Assembly: GCA_019915015.1 (NCBI GenBank) | Contig: JAHBBC010000011.1 | Location: 1,364,001-1,428,000 of the forward strand | DNA length: 64,000 nt | Reading direction: 5' to 3' | Source: Auriscalpium vulgare | Lineage: Eukaryota; Basidiomycota; Agaricomycetes; Russulales; Auriscalpiaceae | Shown here: positions 12,272-23,191 of the stretch, piece by piece | How the letters are laid out: each line of letters starts with the position of its first letter | How positions within the stretch are numbered: position 1 is the stretch's first letter | Notes under the pieces: model-generated | Told to the model about the DNA's origin: nothing | The model's input: only the letters and a program-made list of their open reading frames with translations | The model's database searches: none | Made by a program: the position numbers and the translations under genes

Positions 12272-13282
12272 ATGGCGTACTACAGTAAGTTAATGATTCA
12301 TTCTTGTTGTAGCTCTGACGAACATCCATCTCAGACCAGCAAGGATACCCTTGGGACACCCCGCAGCATGGCGCCAACTCGCCCTCTGGCGGTCAGTACA
12401 ATGTCCCGCCTTGTGAGTCTGTCCACGAGCTTCACTTCACCCGGACATTGCCAACGTTCTCCTGCAGCAGCCTATCCGGCACCCCCGCAGATGCAACAAT
12501 CCGTATCAATGCCCACAGCGCAACCATATCAGCAAACCGGGATGCCGGCTGCGTCACCGTACGATCCCCCGATGTCCGCTCCGGCGCAGTACTATCCATC
12601 GCAGCACTCTCCTCCGCCAGCCTCGGGCATGCCCGCGCCGTCTTATGCCGTGCCGCCACCTGGAATGCAGCCCTCCGCCCCGTACCCCCACCAGCAGCAG
12701 TATTCCCAGTACCCGTCTTCCAGCCAACCAGGTGCGCAGTACCCATCACCGGCCGTCGGGGCGCCGCCGCCCCCGGTGAACTGTACGTCGCCCAGTTCTC
12801 TTCGGGGCATTTCGATCTCATGCTGGCCGCTGTTGCAGATAGCTACTCGCAGGGCCAATCCGCGCCTGCCCCTGCGCACGCGGATGCCAACACGGACGCT
12901 CACTACCGCGCGCCACGACGCGCGCCCGGTGACGGCGCAGCGGGCGGGCGTCATGGTACGTGCAGATGCTCCGCCCACAGTGCACTTTGCTGACAGCAAA
13001 CTCACAGGTAAATCTGGCAAACAGCCGCCGCCACCTGCGTGCGAGATCCGCAGGTGCGTAGCGCCACAGAAGTTTGATGCGCGAGGTTATATAGGATACT
13101 GCTCAGACCTCCACGCCATGTACGTGCATGAGTTGCGGGTCCGCGAAAAGCTTGCTCATCTCTCGAACACTTGTAGGCAGGCGGTGAGTGAGGGCGTGCC
13201 TGCGTGCCCGAAGTGCGGCGTTCGGCCGCAGAGGCCTGAGTGGGAATGGCGCTGCGGCCAGACCTGCTACTCGCAGGGTTGA
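12272..13282 (+). CDS. Proline-rich protein with C-terminal Cys/His module, paralog 3
   Basis: Six exons (12272-12284, 12335-12412, 12468-12782, 12839-12955, 13008-13119, 13177-13282), 741 bases, 246 residues. It starts MAYYNQQGYPWDTPQHG and continues with about 150 residues of Pro/Gln/Ser/Tyr-rich sequence (QQSVSMPTAQPYQQTGMPAA). It ends in the module: CEIRRC, IGYCSDLHAM, QAVSEGVPACPKCGVRPQR, WRCGQTC. Intron positions and phases match paralog 1, which argues for common descent by duplication. The third exon has a NAGNAG acceptor (CAGCAG at 12465-12470), so two isoforms differing by one residue are possible. No targeting signal is visible. Role unknown. Confidence 0.72.
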   Translation: MAYYSKLMIHSCCSSDEHPSQTSKDTLGTPRSMAPTRPLAVSTMSRLVSLSTSFTSPGHCQRSPAAAYPAPPQMQQSVSMPTAQPYQQTGMPAASPYDPPMSAPAQYYPSQHSPPPASGMPAPSYAVPPPGMQPSAPYPHQQQYSQYPSSSQPGAQYPSPAVGAPPPPVNCTSPSSLRGISISCWPLLQIATRRANPRLPLRTRMPTRTLTTARHDARPVTAQRAGVMVRADAPPTVHFADSKLTGKSGKQPPPPACEIRRCVAPQKFDARGYIGYCSDLHAMYVHELRVREKLAHLSNTCRQAVSEGVPACPKCGVRPQRPEWEWRCGQTCYSQG

Positions 13283-13889
13283 TTGAATGTACAAACGGGG
13301 AACGCCGGCACACATTGCTGTCTGCCTGTGTCCTGATGCGAGGCCTGCAAGGATGGACGGCTCTCCGTATTGATATGCTCTCTGTCTCGATAACGTACGA
13401 GGACGTCAACATGCTATCTATTCGTCTCGTTGGCTGTGACTATTTTCTCTGTTGTGGTGCATCATGCATATGCTACTCGATGTTTTCAGCACGTATTTCT
13501 ATCACATTTAGGCTCGGGTGTACCGATACTGTTACTTTACTGGGGCGCGGTGATGCTCAATTCAGACTGATCGCATGGACTAATGGCAGGTCACATAGCG
13601 TGGCCCGGTTGCCATCTTGTATTCTCTCGGGCTTGCAAGCCAGGTACAGAGCACTTGCACCGCATCGACGCAGTAGAGGCTTCAGCCAGGCGCATACTAC
13701 ACAATTTCGGTTACGGGTGCAGCGCGAATATGCAATGCTGCCTTAATTATCCTCCGTGAGGTCCGTGTCGATGTGTATGTACATTGCGTCCAGAGTCGGC
13801 ATGGGGCGCATCTTTGACGCCAATAGAAGTTATTTGGATGATAATTCAATGTCCAAAAGGTCTATCCCGTAGATTCTAGGACATGGAGG
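13283..13889. other. Intergenic, no supported gene
   Basis: The space between paralog 3 and the first minus-strand F-box gene; open stretches here lack recognisable features. Confidence 0.5.
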
Positions 13890-14992
13890 TCAAATCCAAT
13901 CGATGTGTTCCGGTCGCTAATGCGGACGGTTAATAACACGTTGTACCGAGCACATAGAACACCTACCGGGAAATGAGCCTGTGTCTCAAATGTCACAAAT
14001 TCAACATCCATCTCACTGCAAGCCTCCCTTAGCGCCGCTTGCGTCTCTGCGGGCAGGCCACGTCTTGCGACAGTGACCAGCTGTAAATCATCCAATGCGT
14101 GCAGTGCAGCCACAAGGATAGTGGTATCCGCATTCCATGGCTGGAACACGCAGTGATATCCAACGTGCCGCAAGGTTCTTGGGAGGGAGATTGCATGAAC
14201 GGGGAGCTCCTCGAACACCAGGCTCTCGAGCTCCTTGAGCTCCTTGAGAATCTCCGGGGGAGGCAAGGGCCCAAAAAGTACCAGCGTGTGAAGCCTCGGC
14301 AACAAACCTGAGGCGCATAGAAGTGAAGACCACTCTGTGTTGCTCCAATGTGGTTGGTCCAACTCGAGTTCGCGTAGTGCTGGGAGGTCGTAGGCCGTCG
14401 CGGACATCCACTCTATGAGACCTAGAGGGAAGCGAAGTGACTGCACACCACTGGGTATCCCTATCCTACTAACCGGTAGGGCATCATCGTCCGCGACAAC
14501 GAAGTCGACAAGGTGGAGCGCACGCAATCCCGGCCACATCCTCAATAGGGCTTCAACGTCTTCGCAGGAGCCGCAGACTTCGACGTATTGAAGGCGCTGG
14601 GGAATTGCGAACAGGTGCTTGTGGGATATATGTGCTCTGGCATCCAGCGCGATGGAAAGGCCTGCGACGTGCGGGCACACCTCAAGTAGCGCTGCGTTGA
14701 TTTCAGGCTCGGAGTAGAAGAAGAGACAGATGCATTGGACGTGCGCGGCCAGGTCCGGGCGGGCGTGGAGGGTGTCCAAGAGCAGCGCGATACCAGAGGG
14801 TCCACCGGCGTTGTCTCTCCCGGGATCGCGGGGTACGCGGCGGAAGAGGAGGCGTTGCGCAAGGTGCCTCCATGCCCTACAGACGAGGGCACATGCGAGG
14901 AGGGTGTCGTAGTCGACGTCCCATTCATGCTGCGAGAGTCTATACACCCAGTCTACGACGATGGCTTGGATATCTAGAGGGATGATTGCCAT
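13890..14992 (-). CDS. F-box-like protein, tandem copy 1
   Basis: Minus strand: a main exon 13967-14992 (342 codons) and a terminal exon 13890-13916 (eight residues and stop) joined by a 50-base intron with donor GTAGGT; 350 residues. It starts MAIIPLDIQAIVVDWVYRLS and contains ACALVCRAWRHLAQRLLFRR, the F-box pattern of a weak helix then VCR-W. The rest has leucine-rich, LRR-like segments (LPALRELELD, LPRLHTLVLF). The terminal exon ends in DWI, also found in copy 2 (YVDWI) and in the decayed copy (DVDWI), which supports the intron over simple read-through. Upstream, a GTATGT donor and CTTTTCAG acceptor suggest a 5'-leader intron ending just before the ATG. Likely an SCF substrate adaptor; target unknown. 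Confidence 0.72.
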
Positions 14993-15629
14993 GGGATGAT
15001 GAGACTGAAAAGACGAAATGGTCAGGTGAGCCACTAGAGGACTTCCGTGGCAGGATACATACCTTGCTGTGGATAGAGAACAACGAAAACTGTATTTGCG
15101 AATCCCGCGCGGTTTTCCAGCGGTGCTTGCGTTCGCGTGGGGATGGTTGCAGACTGAGCTTAACTCTGCGTCTGGGAGACTATATAAGAAGCAAAAACGT
15201 GGGAATCTGGCCGCTGTCACAACTGTGGTCGCGCCCAAGCGGCAAGAGTCAAGCCATCCGCATTCATAAAAGAAGTTTATTGTTCTTCTCACCTGGACTC
15301 CACTGGGACCGCGTCAGCTTCCTTGTTCTCTGTCTTTCTATGCTCCGATCGCATTGCCGCCTTTGCCACTGACTTTATCGACCATCATCAGCCGCTGTTT
15401 GCACAGGTCGCTCTCTCTGAGGTCGCTGCAAGCCAAGTGCATGCTACACAGCTTTGTCCAGCGGCGGCATCGTGCGGAGCTCATCCATATGGTCAAGTTT
15501 CGCCAGGATGATTGCGGCTGCAGCGCGAGCATGCAATGCAGCTGTGATTATCTTCCGCGGGTTTCGCATCAATATATATGGGCCTTGAGTTTGCAAAAGC
15601 GCTAAGTGACACGGAGGCACATTTCTTAC

Positions 15630-16775
15630 TCATATCCAGTCCACGTATACCGGTCGCTATGAGCGGACGATGAATATCACGTTGTGCAGACCTCACAAAA
15701 CACTCACCGGGAAGTGCTCCATTGTCTCGAATGTCACAAACTCAACATCCATCTCACGGCAAGCCTCCATGAGCGTAGCTTGTATTTCTGCGGGCAAATC
15801 ACTTCGTGTGACAGTCACCAGCTGTAAACCATCCAATGCGCGCAGCGCAGCCACAAGGATAGTAGCCTCCTTCGGCGGTGCATTCCACGGCTGGGACCCG
15901 CAATGATATCCAACGTGCTGCAAGGTTCTTGGGAGGGAGATTTCTTGATCTGGGAGCTCATCGAACACCAGGCTCTCGAGCTGTTCGAGCTGCTCGAGGA
16001 TCTCCGAGGGCGGCAAACGCCCGATGAGCACCAGCGTACGAAGCCTCTTCAGCAAGCCCGATGCACATAGACGACGACACCAGTCTCCGTCTGACCAGAG
16101 AGGGTGCATCAGGTCAAGACTGCGGAGCGCCGGGAGATCGTCAGCCGTCTCGGCAATCCACTCCGAGGGACTATTTGCGGGGAAGGACAGCGATTGCACG
16201 GCACGGGGTATGCTAATCAGCGGGGGGTCGTCGTTGTACAGGGTGAAGGGTTGGCCGATGTCGAGCGTGCGGACATTGGGCCATATTTGCAGGACGCGGT
16301 TGATCATTTCGTGTTTGCCGGAGAGTGCGAGGGACTCGGGGTACACGGAAATCGCGCGTAGACGGGCCTCAAGTGTGGGGGTCAAGCTGTCGTCGAATTC
16401 TGTGATGATAATTCTTGCGACCTGCGGGCACGCCTTGAGCAGGGCAACATCGACGGGATCCGAGTCAGGGTCTGGATCAATGCGCGCCTCCGAGTCGAGG
16501 GTGAGGCGGATGGAGCGAACGTGCACCGCCAAGTGTGGGTGGGCGCGTAGGATGTGCAGGAGCAGCAGGAGGCTGGGAGGAGAGCGTTCGTCTATTGGCT
16601 CCCTGGGATCGCGGGGTATGCGGCGGAAGAGGAGACGCTGCGCGATGGGCCGCCAGGCCCTACACACCAGGGCACATGCGAGGAGGGTGTCGTAGTCGAC
16701 TTCCCATTCATGCTGCGAGAGCCTATACACCCAGTCTACGATGATGGCTTGGATATCCAGAGCTATCGTCGCCAT
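15630..16775 (-). CDS. F-box-like protein, tandem copy 2
   Basis: Minus strand: main exon 15708-16775 and terminal exon 15630-15656 with a donor GTGAGT after HFP; 364 residues. It opens MATIALDIQAIIVDWVYRLS and is clearly homologous along its whole length to the neighbour at 13890-14992 (shared HEWxVDYDTLLACALVCRAW, CASGLL, SLPRTL-HVGYHC, EMDVEFVTFET). It carries the same F-box-like start and leucine-rich body. An in-frame ATG 19 codons upstream (16832) is possible, but the copy 1 alignment favours 16775. Same orientation as copy 1 and about 640 bases from it, a tandem duplication. Confidence 0.72.
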
Positions 16776-17368
16776 CTTGCGCGTGTTACGAGTGCTGAAC
16801 GAACTGGAGTCCGGAGAGATCAGACTCTGCAATGAGTGTGTGCCTCCGTCGTGGGTTCGTGGCTACACACCTGTTTAAGACGGAAAGGCTGAAATACCTC
16901 CTGTGCGCGGCGATGAAAACAGAGAAATTGGGGAGCGGGCTCAGCGGACTCCAGAGGCGGACAGCTTGCTGTTGCCTGCCGTGGGAACTGTTTCCTGACT
17001 GAGTCTCATGCAATTGAACCCCGTTCAAGTTTCCTGCCAGCAGCCACCTCGCACAAACAATTGAACTATATGTGTTTTTGATACACACTCTCGTCGCATC
17101 GACTTGGTCATTCTCTCTGAACTCTGTAGGACTGGTGCGTTTACTTACGACGACGAACCTGCCAGTGATTGACTGGCTTCTGCGCACTGCTGAATCCCTC
17201 CTGAGCCTTCTGCGCTTCCGGGGACCGGATCTGTCGTTGAGGTGCGTAGTAATTCTGGATCACCAGTATTTGATGCTCATACCGATCCGAACAGTACTGA
17301 GACTTTGCTAGCCGTCGATCGGTGTTCGCTCGCAACTATCCCTCCCTCCTCTCGAACGTTAGCGAGTA

Positions 17369-18488
17369 ATGCCACATGTCAACCTACCTCTCGACGTCGA
17401 AATCCTCGTAATCCACTAGGTCTACCAGGCCTCTCAGGAACTCAGGTCAGATTACACCCCCCTCCGCGCGTGTGCGTCCGTCTGCAGAGCTTGGACACCT
17501 GTTTCGCAGCGCGTCCTCTTCGTCCCCTACGCCTACCACGGCTTTACACATCATATTTCGCACTCGTTGCTTCGCACTGTCCGCGCAAAGCCTCGTCTCG
17601 CCGCGCTTGTCAAGTTTACCCACGTCAACTTACTGTCGTTTGGGGCCAGCCCTGCGTCCGACGAGACCGAGCTCGCGTTGCTCGAAGTTTACCCAAATAT
17701 CACGAGCATCTTCTTCAGCGTCCTCACCCACTACAACTGGTCCGCTACGGTCGCGCAGCGCCTGCAGGCAATTAATTTGCGCCCTACATTCTTGGAAATA
17801 TTTGGTGCCCACGCCCTGATCAGCGATCGTGCAGATATGGCCAACCATACGCGGTCTCAACGTCGACACGTGGTTTGGCCTGGTTTGGCTCGACAGCCCT
17901 CAGGCTCCCCTTACCGCACACTGTGGAATTTCTCTCTCTGACTTCAAGCGGACCTTACCAGAGCTAGGCCGTGGCCGTGCTCCGCCATCTGGAAATAGAC
18001 ATCTCAAACTGGCTGAATCCCCAGGGGATCCGCGAGCTACTCGAGTGGGATGTATCTCTGTATCTCCGCACTCTCAAGCTCGGTGGGTTATCCGATAGAA
18101 GTAGCCGGGAGCTCCCTCCGCCTGGGATCCTGGAGCGGCTCATAAAGCTTGAGAGCATCGTCTTCACAACGTTGCCGAACGCCGTTGTCGCGCTTCCGCG
18201 CACCCTGCAAACATGTCGGGTACCATTCCACGATCTGTGGTAGGGTCGAGAAGGAGAAGGAAACTGGGTTCTTGGCGTCCGCATTTTATCGAGGTTACAA
18301 CTCGTTACTGTGACAAGCCAGGCTTCGGCGGCGCAGCGCAGCACGCTTGAAGAAATATGCTGCATCCTCCTTGTCGACTTTGGTGTCTACCAATGGGCAT
18401 TTAATTTCCAAGTGAGTTCACCTTAGACCTATGGCCGCTGGTGATAAATATCTGTATTCAGCGCGCTCGAGATGTTGACTGGATATGA
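17369..18488 (+). pseudogene. Decayed third copy of the F-box family, inverted
   Basis: Read on the + strand, the segment keeps the family outline: MPHVNLPLDVEILVIH, then VYQASQ, ACASVCRAWTPVSQRVLF, MQIWPTIRGL, LPRTLQT. It ends with the same split terminal exon (18462-18488, DVDWI then stop) behind a GTGAGT intron. A TAG stands where both intact copies have the conserved Trp of VVDWVY/IVDWVY. At least two reading-frame changes follow, near 17830 and 17950-17970, and another near 18240-18290. A nonsense codon inside the F-box plus several shifts make a pseudogene the best reading. Confidence 0.75.
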
Positions 18489-19660
18489 CGCTCAAGCGAA
18501 GCCTCCCACATACCACGCGGACAAGCCCCCGTGCCCCCTACAGCCAGGTTCGGGCAGGTGGCGTCATTCCTACCCAGAGCTCCTATTTATGCACACGCAG
18601 TTGGGCGAGGCCCGGGCACGTCGTGTTATCAGGTTGCACGGGGGATTATCTCCCCCCATTCTCAGGTGCGCGCCGCGCCTCTCCTTTGCTATCCTGCGCT
18701 CATTGTACCAGTAGCCCTTCCGTACGTGCTGCATCCAGTGCGGCTGCGCGTGTAACACAATGCCCCATTCGCGCGTAAGTTCGTCCCCTCACTGTGCTTG
18801 AACTTCAGCGCCAGCGCGGGAACACCTCGTCGGCGCCACGCAGCGACGCTTCGGACCGCCGCGAGCGGTGGCGATCCGCACCGCCACGGGAAACCCCTGC
18901 CAACCGGTCCGATGCGCCCAAGTACCCGCTCTTCCTTGCTGGCGGAACGGCTGTCTTCCGGTTGGCAAGACAGCAACGGAGACTGCAGCTCTTCCCGCGT
19001 ATCAGGCTGCGTGTACGCCATCTGCCAGTGCAGCTCCAAGCTAGCAACAAGTATTGGTCGATCAAATCCGCACAGCAGTCTTTTCGTGCTCGACCCACGT
19101 CCTCCGTCAAGACCCGTGATGGGCGTGTCCTGGTATTCAAAGGCATTTTGCTTGGAATCCTTTCTTTTGATCCATCACAAGACGCTGCGCTTGTCCCACG
19201 GATGCCGGCTTTGTACGTGTACCTCACTGGACCGTTCAACTTCACTGGACCGTTCAATTGGATTACTCACAATGCCCATGTATCGTAACTAGATGAGACA
19301 CCCTCGATTTCACTCACTCCTAGTGAGGAACAGGTTAAAATGCTCCGCAGCGCCTTATGTGGACGACTACGCTGAGACCTCTGTTGTATGCACCTGTGCC
19401 ATACTTCAGCTAAGATGTGTATGCTTCCATCATCTTCTCGGATCTGGCGGGATATCTGATCATTTAGCAGCGACCTCCGAGTCCTGGCCTCTTATTCCGG
19501 CAGCCCACTATGTCCGGTTGTAGACGCGCAGAGGATCACTATTCAGTTCACCAAGCCTCTTAAAAGCTGATAGCCCTGCTTGTGTGTCCTCATTCTCATC
19601 CGTTCTCTTCCGTCACCCATTTTCTCTTAGGCCAGCCCCTCCGAGCCCTTCGTTTTCGTC
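18489..19660. other. Intergenic, no supported gene
   Basis: Open stretches on both strands at 18797-19290 overlap each other and show no domain. A short direct repeat (CACTGGACCGTTCAA, at 19226 and 19241 approximately) is present. The last 100 bases are the 5' flank of the lipase gene. Confidence 0.45.
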
Positions 19661-20905
19661 ATGTGGATGTCTCTCCTTCATTCCTCGCTGGTCGCACTTT
19701 CTTCCGGCACCGTCGTCTTTGCCGCGCACATCGCGCGCACGCCTGCGGCGGTTCAGCGTGACAGCACTGTGTCCACACTTTCTGCGTCGCAACTGGCTGC
19801 GTTCGCTCCGTTCACACAATTCGCACGCGCGGCATACTGCCCTTCCAGCAAGATCACAAACTGGCAATGTGGTGGTCCGTGCATTACACCGCTGGGCTGT
19901 GGAACGAGCTGACCTTTGACCGCTGGTAGAGGCTTGCGATGCTCTGTCAGGCTTTCAGCCGACATTGACTGGCGGGGATGGAAATGCGATCCAACTATGT
20001 GAGCTTGTGACATGTGTTCGACTTTGAGTGGGTCTAATAATCGCTCGTACGACAAGTCTTCGTCGGGTATTGGCCTCAAAAGAACTCAGTCGTCGTTGCA
20101 CACGAAGGAACCGACCCGCTTAAATTGTCAGTGAACCCTCTTTCGTTCCTCGATCCCTGCCTAACGTCGTTCTGCCTAACGTCGTTCCTCGTCACGCCAC
20201 AGGCAATCTGTTCTGACGGATTTGAACCTGGGGAAAACCAACCTCGACCCGGCTTTGTTTCCCGGACTACCCGGCGGAATCGAGGTGGCCAAAGGCTTCA
20301 CTGAGGAGCACGCCAAGACCGCGACGCAGATCCTCGGCGAGGTGAAGAATCTGCTGGGCAAGCACGCAGGTGCCAGCGTCACCCTGGTGCGACCAGCCAG
20401 CCTCTCTCAGTTTCTATCCCATATTCATGTTCGCCTAATGTGCAGGCGGGCCACTCCCTCGGCGGCGCGCTCTCCGAGATGGAGGCCGTGTTCATGAAGC
20501 TCAACCTGCCCGCGGGCACGGCGATCAAGGCGGTCACGTACGGGACGCCGCGCGTGGGCAACGCGGCGTGGGCACAGTTCGTCGACGCGCAGGTTCCCGA
20601 CTACACGCGCATCATCAACGAGAACGACGTGATCCCAATTCTGCCCGGGCGGTTCTTGGGTTTCCAGCATCCGCACGGCGAGGTGCACATTACTTCTCCC
20701 GGCCATGCGGTCTCGTGTTCTGGTGCGTGGTCTGATGTTACTGCGTGAATATCATCTTGACGGTGCATGGCGATTTCAAGGGGATGAAGATGCTACGGAT
20801 AGTCAGTGCACAATCAAGAGCACGCCGAATATCTTGGATGGGAACGTGGTTGAGCATCTTGGTCCGTACGAGGGTATTCCCATGGGTACTTTGGCCTGCT
20901 TCTAG
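19661..20905 (+). CDS. Secreted class 3 (fungal) lipase, copy 1
   Basis: Six exons (19661-19871, 19930-19998, 20057-20126, 20203-20386, 20446-20722, 20781-20905), 936 bases, 311 residues. The N-terminus has a hydrophobic signal peptide (LHSSLVALSSGTVVFAAHIA). The body is an alpha/beta hydrolase of the Lipase_3 family: oxyanion region SVVVAHEGTDPLKL, nucleophile elbow AGHSLGGAL, then VTYGTPRVGN, the acid ENDVIPILPG and the probable catalytic His in VVEHLGPY near the C-terminus. It should hydrolyse ester bonds of glycerides or related esters outside the cell. All six exons have the same phases as the inverted twin at 49451-50675; five also have the same length (exon 1 is 211 versus 208 bases). 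Confidence 0.9.
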
Positions 20906-21095
20906 TACGCAAATATAGCAGTGATTCGAACTTGTGCACATGTGAGAGCTTGGGTTGGGACCGCCCGCATAGTGAATGAATGCCACAGTCCCCGAACACC
21001 CCAAGATGGCAGTGTCAGAGGTCCGGGTAGTCCGCCTCACCTTGAACTTCCAACTGTCGCTGTACAGCACAGTCTACCTCGACGCCTCGCTCGAT

Positions 21096-22282
21096 ATGCC
21101 CCGACGCTCATCCTCGCCCGAACCCTCTCGTCGGCCCCGCGATCCAGAACCCCCGCGGTACCGCTCCTCGCGCCCCCGCGACGACTACGACCGCGACCGC
21201 GACTACAGCCGCGACCGGCGCGACAAGGGCAAGGACGTCGACCGGCGGCCCGGCGGCTACGGCGACCGGAGCAGAGACAACGAGGGCGGAAGTCGACGCG
21301 GTGGAGATCGCGGGGACCGCGACAGGAGTGGTAGAGACGCGTGGGACAGAGAGGGCCGCGAGCGCGGCGCCGACAGGCGCGACGACCGCGACGCCCCCCG
21401 CCGCGCGCCAGACAGCAGACGGCGCGACGATGACAGGCGAGACCACGACGCCCGGCGGGACCGCGACCCCCGCCGCTCTGCCTCCCCGCCCGCGCGCGGC
21501 GGCCCCCAGCCCGCCTCGGCCTCGCGCTCCGCCTCGCCCGCGCCCGCGGAGGACAAGGCGAAGCCGAACTTCGGCGCGTCGGGGCTGCTCGCGGCGGCGA
21601 CGAACACGGTGAAGACGGCCGACGGGAAGAGCACGGTGCTCAAGTACAACGAGCCGCCCGAGGCGCGCGCGCCGGTCGTCGGGTGGCGGCTGTACGTGTT
21701 CAAGGGGAGCGAGCAAGTCGGTGCGTGCGCTGCGTCGTCCGCTTCGTGTCGTGTGTGGATGGCGGCTGACGCGGGCGGACGGGATGGGCAGATTTGATGC
21801 ATATACACCGGCAGAGCGCGTATCTGATCGGGCGCGACCGCATGGTGTGTGATATCCCGCTCGAGCACCCGTCGTGCTCGAAGCAGCATGCGGTCATCCA
21901 GTGTGCGTGTCCCGTCGTCCTTCTGTGGTTTGTCACCTCATGCGCGCGTGCTAGTCCGCTACATCCAGGTGAAGGACGAATTTGGCGGCAACCCGAAGGG
22001 AGAGGTCAAGTGCGTCTCCCGTTCGTCCTGTTCTCTTGTCGCGTCGAGCTCATCGTCTTTGTGCTGGTAGGCCTTTTGTGATCGACCTGGAGTCGACGAA
22101 TGGGACGCACGTGAACGATGAGAAGATCCCGACGACGCGGTTCTACGAGCTCCGGGCACGCGATGGTGCGTTCTTCCTCACTTCATTTCATTTTTCTAGT
22201 CGCTGATCATGGAGCGAGCTCAGTGCTGAAATTCGGGACGTCGCAGCGTGAGTATGTGCTTCTGCACGACGATGCGACGTGA
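21096..22282 (+). CDS. FHA-domain splicing factor, SNIP1/Pml1 homolog
   Basis: Exons 21096-21720, 21792-21902, 21955-22009, 22071-22165 and 22224-22282 give 314 residues. Residues 1-150 are an RS/RD-like low-complexity arm (PRRSSSPEPSRRPRD, YDRDRDYSRDRRDKGK). The C-terminal half is an FHA domain: YLIGRDRMVCDIPLEHPSCSKQHAVIQ, PFVIDLESTNGTHVN, FYELRARD, LKFGTSQREYVLLHD. The GR..S..H and NGT motifs that contact phosphothreonine are present. This is the architecture of SNIP1 in animals and Pml1 in yeast, subunit of the RES complex that holds unspliced pre-mRNA in the nucleus. The start at 21096 opens the Ser/Arg arm; in-frame ATGs lie upstream (20976, 21006), but the sequence there is unlike the family. 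Confidence 0.88.
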
Positions 22283-23191
22283 GCGAGTTTTTCTTGTAAA
22301 CCGGGACGTCAATATCTCTGCCTTGCTTAGCAGTGAAAATAAGTGTACGCCTTGTTATACGTCAACAACAGTGTTCACCGTCAAGGGGCGCTCACGATCC
22401 CGCCCCTCAGTGTATACTATTGCCGCAGCATCCTGTACATCGATGTCTGTTGCTTTGCTGGTGTGCCCGTGCCCGCCACGATGGCCGACTGAAACGCACT
22501 GCAGCATCCAATGGAAGTTCATAGACACGGTCCTCTGACTCTCCGTTCACCTGCCGGGTGTCCCCGCTCGTGAAAGAGCAAAACGTCATCACCCCTCGGC
22601 TGGTCTGAACGCAGGGTTGACGTCACGTACAGCATACCCGAAGCACAGGGCGCGCATTCTCGACAAGCGGGCCCAAGCCTGCCTGCCTCGGACCACATAC
22701 GCAAGCCCACGCGGCGGTTGACGTGTACGCCAAGCAGGGTCCATACACGGATGCGCGCCCGCTGTATTCCTGCTGCTGCGTGCTTTCTATAGGCCAAGAG
22801 CGCGCGCGCACGAAGAAAGCAACCGCGGCCCGGGGCGGCGGGCGTTTCGTGTTACGCGTTACGTGCGTCGTGGACCCCGGGTGCGCGCGTCGGGTAGGGC
22901 GGCGTGGTCGTGCGTCGGTGCGGGAGTAAGGACTCGATTGGTATTGTTCGATACGCGAAATTTGACAGATCCCGGCGGTAAGCTTGATTACACAGCTTGA
23001 TATGTGTCGTTATCTATGGTGTTTGCCCGTTCCCTTGTACCTCACCATAAACCCTAGTCTATGTTCACAAAACCCGAACCCTAGCACCTCTCCCTTGTCA
23101 CGCTGCCCCCGACGCATCTTGTCCGCGATCTCTGAGTCGGCTAGCGACGTCCCTCAATATATATCGGCATATTTCCTCCATTTTCACTAGT
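22283..23191. other. Intergenic, left edge of the accessory island
   Basis: No supported gene. A TATATA stretch near 23157, about 35 bases before the next ATG, may be a core promoter. Base composition is uneven and the short open stretches overlap on both strands. Confidence 0.45.

Noticed and set aside
18794..19292. Overlapping 164-codon frames on the + strand and a 150-codon frame on the minus strand
   Set aside because: Mutual shadows without conserved features; tested for similarity to the Cys/His module family and found none.
21108..21889. Long minus-strand frames opposite the SNIP1-like gene
   Set aside because: Produced by the Arg/Asp/Ser repeats on the coding strand.
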